The notes under the pieces were generated by a model. The model saw only the letters and a program-made list of their open reading frames with translations, was not told where the DNA came from and did not search any database. Of a stretch of DNA of 64,000 bases, positions 27,501 to 39,500 are shown piece after piece. The position numbers and the translations under genes were made by a program. This stretch comes from Reticulitermes speratus. Lineage: Eukaryota; Arthropoda; Insecta; Blattodea; Rhinotermitidae. How positions within the stretch are numbered: the stretch's first letter is position 1; each line of letters starts with the position of its first letter. The stretch is from positions 26,369,908-26,433,907 of the forward strand of contig JAJKFL010000003.1 in NCBI GenBank assembly GCA_021186555.1, in the 5' to 3' direction.

Positions 27501-30500
27501 GGAACTACTATGGCTTTTTTCCATTCACTTGGGATAGTGGCATTGTTAATCGTAAAGTCCAGCAATCACGCAAGATACAGAATCATGGCTTCCCTGCCCA
27601 GTTTTAGAATTTTGCCAGGAACACAGTCAGGTCCTACTGATTTGTTTCTCCCGATCGCTGCTAATCTCTTCCTAATAATGTTAATGTTAATGGTGAAGGG
27701 TTCTCTTGAGTGAGCTGATTGTAATTATTGGATATTTCGTTCGCAGCTGAATACAGAAGTATAATAGGAATTTAGGGAGTTGGCCTTTCCTATTGAGTCT
27801 GTTATGAGCCTGCCATTACGATCTTTGATTGCAGGAATATTTTCCCTATTTCCTTTACGTCTTTTTACATACTTGTACAACTCTGTCCAGCATTTACCTT
27901 CGTTCTTGTAGTACTGACCTTAAAAAATGTCTCTTGTGCATTTTTCTTGGCTGCCAGCAACTGCTTGGAAAGTCGTATCAGATCCGCTTGGTAATGCTCA
28001 CCTAAGTTTCTCTTACTATATGCTCTCCTTTAGCTGTTTCACTTCCCTGTTGTAGTATTTAGGATCTGGGTGGGGGTCCCCCCCCCCCCCCCCCCCCGGA
28101 ATTTTATGTGGAACAAAAGTTCGATACTCTCGAAAACTATTTTCTTGAAATTTTTCCATATCTTCTGTACGCTACTACCATTTCCCGCCAATCTTTGCGA
28201 ATTTATCCCAGAGGAAAGTTTGTAAACCTAAAACATCAGTTTTGAGATGCAGGGGGACTGGTCTTACCACTTGTGACACAAGGCAAATTTCTCCCCATTC
28301 TACTTCTAATAATACCCGGCAATGGTCACTGATCCCCTGCACAATGCTGCAGGAGACAAAAGAATTCTTGGGTCCAGTTACCTACTACCTGCTTGTAACC
28401 CTTTTCCCACACCAATCTATTTCAAAATGCTTGGGTTCCTGTTACAGGCTGCCAATCTTTCAATCACCTGCATGTCCTTACATGGAGCTCTGTAAATGCC
28501 TACAATTTTCCATGTATATTTCTGGTCCATGCCTTTCACTTCGACCTACAGCTCAGTGCAGGCAATGTAATTTTTAACACAAATGAACGTGCCCCTATCT
28601 TGGGCACATGGGTCTCTTCTGAAAGTTGTGAAATCAGACCTAAATACTTCGGTGTTGCCAATTTCCTCTCTAAGCCATGACTCCGTGCCTATTACAACAT
28701 CCGAATTATATGTGTCAACTAAATTCCAGAAATCTAATGTTTTATTATAAGTATGCCTGTAATTTACCTGCAGCAAAACCAGCGACTTAACCTCGATCCT
28801 GTATGCCGCTGCCGTGGCTGAAAATTTCTCCTATGACCCAGCTTCTGCCTCTCTTCTCGCCAGTTTCATTGTCGCCGTTATCCTCTCCGCCATTCCCCAT
28901 ACCAACATCTAATTGTCTTGGTTTGTCATCTGCCGCGTTCCCTCTGGTGCCCCCTCACTGCAAGTGCCCACTGCGAATCGCTGTTAATTACTTCTCCCTG
29001 TCGATCCTTCGTCGCCGGATACACAAACTCTAGAATAGAGGTGCCCAAGTTGCCTCTCTCCTCTTCGATTTAGGTGTAGTCCATCTCTACCGAAGTCACC
29101 ATCCTCAATCCAACTGTTCAGATCTACGAAAGAAGCTCCTAGGGTCTTTGCTACCCAGTCGTATCTGTCATTTACAGCTCTGAAACGTCGCCCTGTCACG
29201 TCTCTGCGCCTCAGTAGGCCACTCAGAACAAGTCTGGAGTGTGGAAATTTAGATTTTGCTGCAGCCACGAGAGCGTACATTTCTCCCATCACATAATCGA
29301 GATTTCTTTTTCTTCTTAAGTTGTTTGTTCCTACATGAATTAGGACAGTGTCTGGGCTCCTTAGGTCCCTGGTTTCCATAACTCTGTGCACTTGTTCAGT
29401 TCTAATTCCCGGAAAGCACTCGACCTTCATATTGGTATGTTCTGTTCCTACATTCCGCACTATCAAGTTGCCCAGTACTGTGCACTTTTTGCCTTCATGC
29501 TTTACCTGCGCCGTATCCCGCTTGCCAACTTCCTTTTCAACTGCCGCCAATAGTAACTGATCTTCCAGTGCCCTGTTCTTGCGTTCAAGTTCATCAATTC
29601 GGAGTAGAGCATTCTGCAGTTTCTATTCCAGTAGTCGAAGCCTTTCAGATCTACATCTATCACAGTTCTACTTCCCGCTCTCCGCGACTTGAGCCTTCAC
29701 GTTTCCACAGCTGTTATGAAACCACCGACCACACGTTTCACATTGCGTTCCCAATTTTAAGTTTCTGTCGCACGCACTACATAAAACTTGCATAATGTTC
29801 TCACCTTCCACACCAGGACCAGGATTTTGCTCCACGCCACCAATCACTGACAGCATAGCTAAAGCTGCTGCACACAGATCATGTCCAGAATCATTGTCCC
29901 CAAGAAACTTTTCACTAGCTTGGTGTTTACATGCCCTGCCGAAACCCACCAGGAAAACCTCGCGGCCCAGGTACCCACGCGGGCCCAGTAATCCTGCAGG
30001 TAGCAATCCATTCTTTCACTTAGTAGTTGTCCAAAAACACGTCCGCTCTCTACAGCCCTCCTAACTAGACTGTTGAACCTGTCCCAGTGCCACTTTGTCC
30101 ACCACAAATCCCACATAGACTGACCCGGGATTGAACCAGGGCCTCCGTGGTGAGAGGCCGGCGACTAACCGCCTGAGCCATGGCACGGCAGAAATTAGGT
30201 TCAGATAGTACTCTGAATGGTGAAGTTGTGTGTGTGACTTAAGTGCAGTGCCATGAAGGCAGGAGTGGGGGTGTAACTCCATGCATTCTTAATCTCAGCA
30301 CTAATTGGTGGTGAGTGGTCAACTTCATGCCATCGCCACTTTACCCCAAGGAAGGGGCCTCCAATACCTATTGAATAGGAGGCTGTTTGGCCCTAAGAAA
30401 GAGTCTGGACCTTGTGGAGAATGGAACCACAGTTCCTTAATTGTCCAACCTGGTGCCTAGTCACTGTACTGACAGAGCTGTGCTGGCTCCTGAACATGGT

Positions 30501-33500
30501 ATTCTTGGTAAGCTCATTTTACTTGACTAATGTCTTATATCATTTAGGATTAACAAAAATGAAGAAACGAAAGGAATCCCCAACTTCTGGCTGACCATCT
30601 TCAAAAATGTGCAGATGTTGTCGGAGATGGTGCAAGAGCATGATGAACCCATCCTCAAATATCTGTTTGATATCAAAGTAATATTCCTGGAATCTAATCC
30701 TATGGTGAGTTTTGGTCACATCATACAAAGTTATACATTTACATACTCCGCTGCTTGCATGACACCATAACAGAATCCTGATCAGGCAAAATTCTATGAC
30801 CAATAGTTTTCGAGATAAAGTCTTCCGGGATGTGACACTTTGTGACATGTCACCTCATTTGAGAACACCTGAATCTTCAGCACATAGTATTTCATAACCT
30901 TACATGGAAGTTCTTACAAGAAATTTGAGGATATCACAGCAATGAAAATATACATTGTGGTCTTAAGAAGTGACAGCACCTTGTAGTGTGGTAACTAATG
31001 TTTTGGTGAACCTGCTGTCTCCTTCATTAGGGTAGGCTCAGTCTTCTACTGCCCAGCAGATGTAGGCAGCAGGTTCCTTCAGAATGTTGGTAACCTTCTA
31101 CCAGACTACATCATGTATCCCAGAAGACCAGTCATGGCAATCATTGACATGAGAATTTCAAATTCTTATTTTCTGTATGCCAATTTCATGTTGCAGCACT
31201 TTTTCTTCTTTAGAATAATGTCACACTGGTCTCTCTTTTGTTACAGTGACCAGATACATTTAATAAAAGATGGTTTTGTACAACTAGTTTTTCTTTAAAC
31301 TGTGTTGTTTTTTATTACAGGGCTTTGTTTTGGAGTTCCACTTTTCTCCAAATGAGTACTTCTCAAATTCAGTGCTCACGAAGGAATATGAAATGAAATG
31401 TATGCCTGAAGAAAATGATCCATTCAGTTTTGAGGGACCTGAGATATACAGGTGCAAAGTAAGTAACTTCCTATGTTTTCATAAATTGTGTGACTGTGTC
31501 AAAATTTACAGTCCGTAGTTGATTCTGATATTCTCTGCTTAAGAAGAGTTACATTTTTATTAACCCTTTCCATGGCACAGAGTTACATACACATCTTTTC
31601 ACATATGAGACTAGGCTAGATTAAAAATACATTATTTGGAGTGTTTAGTTAGGTCACAAGCATGGGTACGTGCCCTTTAGCACTTGTTTTCTAATTTAGG
31701 CAAATGAAGAAGGTTAATTAGTGATTTAATTTGGTACTATGATGTGGTGTTCTTAAGCCTTTTTAAACCCTTAATGTGCTTTGGTTGTCCATATATAGTG
31801 AACCCCCTATTTTACACTTCTGTTGGGACCACCTCAGATGGAATGTAAAATTGAGGAAAGTGTAAAATCCAAGAAATGAAAATTAATGGAATTGAAAGTA
31901 TGGTATTTATGTCTTTAACCACACAGTAAGTGATGTTTGTTTCCTGTTTTGTTGAGTTCCTGATCTGTATATATCATTTTAGACCGTTGCACATTACAGT
32001 AATTTTTTCCTCATGAAATGGCACTTAGAATAATATCTTGTTGCTTCTAGTCCTTTCAGTGCAACTAACAATGTTGCCTTATCTTCTGCAGTGTTCTGTA
32101 GCATATTGCTTCCTAGGGACTGATTGTGTCACCTATTCTGTATTACTTGTCCTGTGTTAATATGGGCCTGAACACCATACAGCATACAACGTCAGTTCCT
32201 GCACAGTGACCCATAACAGCCTCTGCTCTGCAGTGCTCAGTTCTGCAGTTAAGAAAACTGTATAATGACACTTGAATGCATGGATGATTCCATAAAACTA
32301 AAGGCTGTAGCTGGCTGGTACAGTTAGCTGGGAGAAACACAAGTTTTGTGTTCCTGAGAGATGTTGACTTCTTTAAGCAAGCAAGACATTGCTCAATGAA
32401 AACTAGATTTTTCTAAATGTTTAGCACCCATTTTCTTGTCTAGTAGTGCAAGGTAATCTTTAGGTGTGGTTGTCATCCAGTATTTCTGTTGGCATTTTAT
32501 TTTGTTTGCAGTTTTTTAACATTCTTTAAAGCAACATAGATTCTTATATTTGCCTCTGTGCGCGCCCGTGCGTACTTGTGTTGTGTGTGTGTGTGTGTGT
32601 GTGTGTGTGTCACAGGTGTCACAGTCTTTAATTTTGTGCAACAGTAATTTTTTGAGTGATACATTGTTTCTGAATCAACACTCCTGCTTATGCCTGCTAG
32701 AGCTCTATAAACAATGTTGTGTATTCTCTTACAACTGTCATTCCTACCATTGGAACCCATAAAGTTTTCTGCTTCCAAAAAAGCAGCAATGTGCAAGGCC
32801 TTCTCCATGACAATGGTGCCATCTACAGAAACATTACTTGTACCTGCTTGCTTGAACCATGCAGTAAGAGCATATTGCAGTTCCTCCTGTGGTGCGAGTT
32901 GCAGATATTTCTGTTGATTTTAGTAACGCCTACACTGGCTGCAACTTCTTTCAGTTGCGTTACAGTTTTCCACAGTTGTGTTTAGTGTGGACACTGAAAG
33001 TCCTTACTTGATACCAGGTCAGCATGTGTTCCAGTATGTGCATCAGCTTTCACTAATATATCTATTTTATCACTTTCTGTAAATGATTTCCCCTGTCCTT
33101 CGTATTTCACCATTTGCTGTGAAGTCGAGCCTAATCCACAAGATAATTTTGCCTATGAAGCTGATTGTGTATTTTCTGCTTTTGACTGACATACAACATG
33201 GAAATCAGAACGCTAGCTCAGAGGTCAACACCGAATACATGGTAGAGTACCAGAATACACAATTGATTATGGTCAACTATGGTCACCCTCGGTTTTAACG
33301 GATCCTGAGGGATGTCCTACAAAGATCCATTACAACCGAAGTTACATTCCAGGTTTGGTTGAATTATTTTCTAAAATAGCACTGAAATTATTACCGTTTA
33401 AGTTACGCTTATTTTCAGTCTTACTGTGTATGGATATGAATAGATACATTTGGCACATCCAAAAGTACATATGAAACATTTTATTTTAGTTTAAAAAATC

Positions 33501-36500
33501 ATTTATGTTTGGTTCATGGAGTTTGATAATCGCCTTTATAAGTCCTCAGTAGAGAACAGTTTAACATCTAATTTTTCATGAATATTGGAAGCTCTAAGAG
33601 CTTCCTTTTCTTTGACAGGTGGGTGTTTACTTTTCTAAATCACAAACACCAGTTTTTGCTTCATTAGTGCTGTCATCTGTTACAGCATGGCCAGACATAG
33701 CAGTAACAATGTCACAATTGGTAGGAAACTGCTGTGTTTTCAATAGAGGCATAACCAGAATAGTTGAGTCCCACGGGAATGGAAATATAGTGCCTAATTG
33801 CATCCCAGTTACTTTTGTCAGAGGCAAAGCTTGTGAAATCTGATAACTCATCCCTCATATCTACTTTATTTCTCTCATTATTATTAAGTCCCACTGGTTT
33901 GTAACAGTTCATGATTGTTTCTGGCTCTACCTTGTGCCAGGCGTGATGCTGAAACTCCTTCATTGTGAACAGCTAATCATTGGTGCACTAATTGTGATAA
34001 TGCAGCTTCAAATTTTTAACTACTACAGTGTCCATTGGTTCAGTTGTAGATGTGTTAGAAAAGAAACAGATGTTTTCAAAACATCTGTGTTCACCAAATG
34101 CGTGGCACAATTATCCAGAATAAGAGTGACATTGCACTTTTTGGGCCTTTTCTGCTTATCAAATTTTAGCAGCCACGCGTCAAATGAGATGAAGTCTTCC
34201 ATGCTTTTTGATTGGCTGTGTATTCAGCAGGCAGCCTATCTGCATGCTTGATAGCCCTCAGCTTTACATACTTTTCTATCACAAGCAGTAACGTGTTTTC
34301 AATCCAGCCATACTAGCACAAATTAAACACGTCAGTCTTTGTTTGGACAATTTAACGCCTGAAGCAAATTTATTTTTGAATACCAAAATGTGATCAGATA
34401 ATGCTTTCCAAAAGAGCCCTGTTATGTCTGCATTGTAAGTGTCACACATCAAAAATTTTGTAGGCTCTTCTCTTAATTTATGTCACTTTCACGAGCAGTA
34501 GCTGACGTGCCACACATTTTCTTACACACAGTATTCTTTTACATACATCAGTCCAGGCTGCAGAAATACATTCTTTACTGTGAGCTAATTCTTTCTCAAG
34601 ACTGTTTGCCTTTTCAAACCGCTTGGCCACTTATGGCCACCTTATGATTGTGCATTCTCCTTTTCTTAAACCAGGTTAACAAAGCTACGTCGATGTCATC
34701 AGATTTGGCCTTCCTGTGTCGTTTTGCATTAACCCTTTACTGCCGAACGACCAGTATAGTGGTCGCCCTTTAAATATGGCAAGAGACCGAACAACCAGTA
34801 TAGTGGTCGCCAGCAGTGTGTCGAATTTGAAAGCATTTTTCTCACCCCTATCGCAGTTACTGCTAATGATTTATACTCAGTACGTCCAGTGAATGTTAGG
34901 GCTTCTTTGTAGAGTGAGAAGTACTCCCCCTCCTCCCCTCGAACCCCTCCAAAAGCCCGTTTTAGATGTTAACACTTTTCAAATGCGTATTTCTCTTAGG
35001 TGACTAATAGCATTCCAAACACAGCATGGGTTTGTTTATCTCCTCGAACTGGAGTCTAGTGTAGCTTGAATTACAACAGTGGGCTATGACACGAGTACTA
35101 ATTGATGGGCTGAAAGGTTTCCAGTGGCGTTCTGTAACGCGTATTTTTCAGAGCAAATTATTACACAAAATCTGGAGATATCCGCGAAAATCCATGTTTA
35201 CAGCTACAGGGGGCTCACAGACGTGTCTCTTGTAGTTCTGGGGCACTCTTTAGGCATTGTGGGGCAGTAATGTGCAACACACAGCCGTCAAATAAAATAA
35301 AAACGTCATGGGCACCCTTGAGTAGCAAGAAGTTTACCCAGCATTCACAATGTGGCTTTAGATCTGTTTTGCTCTCACCATACAAGTTACTTAGCTTTCT
35401 GTAGCTGTGCTGCCCAGCACAGATTATCTAGTATACTGCCCAGTAACACACAACAGTCTTTATGAACTAGATGGGTGTGATAGTTGCATAATGGCTATCA
35501 AGAATGTGAAACTGGATAAGCAAGCCATCAGTGAAATTCTGGTTGCATACACAGACTCGGAATCAGGTGCTGAGGCTAGTGATGTTGAAGAGGAATTATT
35601 TGAATCTGAAGATAAAGAATATGAACAACTAAAAGCCTCAGCACAAGAAGACGAGCCACAGGCTGCAACAAGTGGCGGAGAATTACCAACCTTGGGACCG
35701 CCTCAAGGAAGGAACACCAATATCCATCCTTTTGTCGGTCCAGCAACAGGTGTGAAAAACAGCGAGGCTCCACATATCAACAAAGACAGCTCTCCACTGT
35801 CTGTGTTGATGCTCTTTTTCATACAAATTTTTCAGCTGCTGGTGGAACAGACAAACTTATACTACCAGCAACACTTGGACAGACAAGCCGGACCTAGCCT
35901 CCGACTGCCTGATATTACGTTGCCGGACATGATGACTTTCATTGCCTTAGCTCTGCAGATGGGACACGACTTGAAAGACACACTACATGACTACTGGTCT
36001 AGACTTAGACAGTTTCACACTCTGTTTTATGGTGAAACCATGACACGAGACAGATTTTTACACATACTGCGTTTTTTGCATTTTGCAGACAATTCACAGG
36101 GACCCGACGAAGGTGAGGGATATGACCGACTATGCAAACTAAGGACCGTCTTTGACCCTCTGAACCAGGCCTATGCTAAATTCTATAACCTCTCCGAGCA
36201 TTTGGCAGTGGACGACGTAATTGTAAAATTCAAGGGCAGGGTCATCTTCAAGCAGTATATTCCCAAGAAAAGGAAACGTTTCGGCATCAAAATTTACAAA
36301 GTGTGTGACGAATCGGGGTATACATATGACATGAGAGTGTACTTAGGTAAAGACTCACGCTTCGCCACTGATGACATGACTGCAACACACACAGCTGTTA
36401 GACATTTGACTTGCAGAGTTGAAGGCTTGGGACACTATTTATGGACAATTTTTTTTCATCGCCGAGACTTTTTAACGACTTAGAGAGACGTAAAATAAAT

Positions 36501-39500
36501 TCATGCGGGACAGTACGGCCCAACAGAAAAGACATGCCCCCTGACTTTGGACCAAAAAAACAAACTGAAAAGGGGTGACGTAAGGGTGAGGACCAGGGAA
36601 ATTTGACAGCGTTAGTTTGGAAGGACAGACGAGACGTTTACATGCTGACTAACATGGACCCGCCACCGGCAGAAGAAAATTTTTGTGATGACAACAACCG
36701 CCCTGTGAAGCCTCACATCGTGGCACGGTATAACCGGCACATGGGTTACGTCGACAATTCTGATTGTATGGCCAATAGCTATTCGATGAGTCAACGTAAT
36801 TGCAAGTGGACCATGAAACTGTTTTTCCACCTTCTGGATCTAACAGTACTCAACAGTTAGATTCCGTTATCTTCATGTGGGGCTAAATATACCCACAGAG
36901 ATTTCAGACTTCTCCTGGTGAGAAATTTGATTGAAGAAGCTGGAAGAAGTCAAGATCGCCCCACCCCCAATTTGGTTGGAAGGCCAAGTGCGGCTGCAAC
37001 AAACGTTATGAGACTCGACGGCCGCCAGCACTGGCCAGCAAAATCCAACACACTCCGCTGCTGTGTTTGTTCAGCGCGTGGTATGAGAAAGGGAAGAACG
37101 TATAAGTGCGCGAAATGTAATGTCGGCCTGTGCGTGGTGCCTTGTTTCGCGGACTACCACTCTAAAGTAAACTTGTAAAACACCAAAATTTTCTATTGTG
37201 ATAGAATAGTGATCCAAGTTGCCACGGATCGTCTGCAGCAGCCAGAATTGTGTGAGTAATAAAATTTTTACACTCAATTTTATAAAATGCATGCAATTCA
37301 CAGGTCTAAATTTATTATAAAAATACGTGAACATTTTTTCCCGAATTAATCAATTCATAAACACACTGCGAAATTTTATTTCCTGAAATTTGAAAGAAAA
37401 GTGTATGAGATATGATTTTTTTTCTAAGAGTAAGCGTTAAAAATTGAATACCAAATTTAAAAACCTCGGCAGGCTGCCGTTGCGCGGGGGATTTAAATCC
37501 GGCGTTAAAGGGTTAATGCTATAGCTGCTGTTTTTAAAAGATTGTTTAATTTTTTGTTGCACTTTTTAGCATTTCTCCTAACATACTGGTTGGAATTTCT
37601 GAGCAGAGCAATATCCTTTTGACTTAAATGTTTTTGACTTTCCCAGAATGACATAATTTAGTATTTCTTCGTAAAGTTCAAGCATGGTGGTGGCACTTCA
37701 TGATTTTACAACTGTAAAGAGAAAAATTTAGGAGTTGCTTACAAAGGCTCCTGTGCAAGTTTAAGAACTTAACACACTCTACGTCTTGTCCTGAAATATA
37801 AATTTAAAACAGTGCACAATGGATGTGTAGAAGTTATGTACTCATATCTGCTATGTCCAGATGTATGTTCTGAAATTAAGGAAACTTCCGCTAGTTTAAA
37901 CAGATCACATTCAACCAACTGACAAGAGGCTACTCTCTACTAAACAATGAAGCTTGAAATCGGTCTCATATCCTGTGCCAGAACAACAGTGCAAACAAGT
38001 ATGTAGTATGATACTTTGTGCTGTGATAAACAAAACTGAAATTGCTGCATAATATCAATATATACAGTACGTATGCTGTTTGTGTTCGCAATACGTATTT
38101 AATTACGTGGTCATGCTGAGAAGTCTCCTTAGTGTCTCCGGGTAACAAATTACAGTGAAACCTCTATCCATCGTTTTTCAGGGGACCGGAAAATTTGAAC
38201 GATACATACGGGAAATGATAGTACCAGGAAACCATTAAAAATTATAGATAAGAACAATTTAATGATAATTATTACATCTTGCTGAGAAAATCTTTCATTG
38301 ACGTTTGTTTTGAGCAAACTTTACTCCTCCTCAATTCAAAGTACGATTTTTCAAGGCCTAGAACACTTTCACGATCACTGTCACTCGTGCTGTGCGCATA
38401 AAAGAAAGATCTTACTTTCATCAGCGCTTCATGCGTCTCAGCAAAGCTCGGCACAACTTCGGGTTCGCCAGCTTCTTCTTCTCCTTCTTCCCGCTCCACA
38501 CTCCCGGACGCCACGAGGCTCACGCACAGCTCCTGCACTGTTTCTACACCACAGGTTGCCACGTGACTGTCCACAGAGACGTAGTCCTCGAATTTATCTT
38601 TGTTCATGCCACTGAACTTTTCCCAGTCTTGGCAGAAATCGTCATCATCGTTGGTCAATACGACGTCACTATCGCCTGAAGATTGTCCCTGCACGTAACC
38701 AGCTTTCCGAAAACAATTTTCGATTGTCTGCTGGGTTACTTCTTGCAAGGCTGCCAGAGTGTAGTGCAAAGCTTCCAACACGTTTATCTTCTTTTTCGTA
38801 TCTTTGCCTGCATCCATTAAGCAAACAGCTGTTTGCACGAGGCGTTTTCTATAAAGCTGCTTATAACACTTTATTACCCCTAAATCAAGGAGCTGGAGCA
38901 CACTTGTACAATTTGCCGGGTACCGTATGACTTTTACATTTCTTAGAAACGATGTATCCTTTGGATGTGCGGCACAATTGTCCACAAAGAGGAGAATGTT
39001 CCTGTTTTGTGCACCCATACTTGCGTCTAATGAACGCAGAAATGAAGAAAAAATGTCTGTGGTCATCCACGCTTTATTGTTCGCGTGGTACTTGGTGGGT
39101 AATTTTTTTACATTCTTGAAACATCGCGGTTTCGGAGATTTTCCGATATCAATCGGCACTTGTTTGTCAGTTCCATCACTGTTAACACAAAGTAAAACAG
39201 TAAGTCTGTCTTTACAGTTTTTCCCTCCATGACAAGACTCTCCTTTGAGAGCCAAGGTTCTATCAGGAAGCACGATGTAGAAGAGCCCCGTCTCATCCGC
39301 GTTGTAAATATCACGTTCGTAGCCCTCCAACAAAGATGGCAGTCTTTCCAGCCACGCTTCCGTGCTTTCGCTGTCCACTGCCGCACTTTCTCCGACTAAC
39401 TTCTTGTATACTAGGCCATGTCGGTCCTTAAACCTCGCTATCCAGCCGTTGGATGCAGTGAAATTTTCTATATTCAGCTGCGCTGCAATCATCTTCGCCT

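Larger units (their letters stand above)
26240..30060 (-). mobile_element. CR1-like LINE, near full length, broken
   Basis: Minus strand, 5' to 3': ORF1 with a 2A-like motif and zinc finger (30006-29668), a coiled-coil link and SGNH esterase-like domain (29550-28984), endonuclease (about 28776-28100) and reverse transcriptase (about 27206-26299). The arrangement of finger plus esterase in ORF1 followed by endonuclease-polymerase is the CR1/L3 layout. Multiple stops and frameshifts inactivate it. A 20-base C run lies at 28078-28097. It lies antisense in Nap1 intron 3, next to the RTE-like LINE. Confidence 0.82.

Noticed and set aside
30118..30190. tRNA gene on the minus strand suggested by a good B box.
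   Set aside because: No acceptor or anticodon stem can be formed and the sequence continues into a non-tRNA body, so it is a SINE head.
35407..35490. Extension of the piggyBac transposase upstream of 35491.
   Set aside because: The upstream frame has no ATG; the first in-frame ATG is 35491, giving MAIKN.
38392..38679. Plus-strand frames overlapping the Tigger C transposase.
   Set aside because: Complements of the transposase ORF, with compositional bias only.
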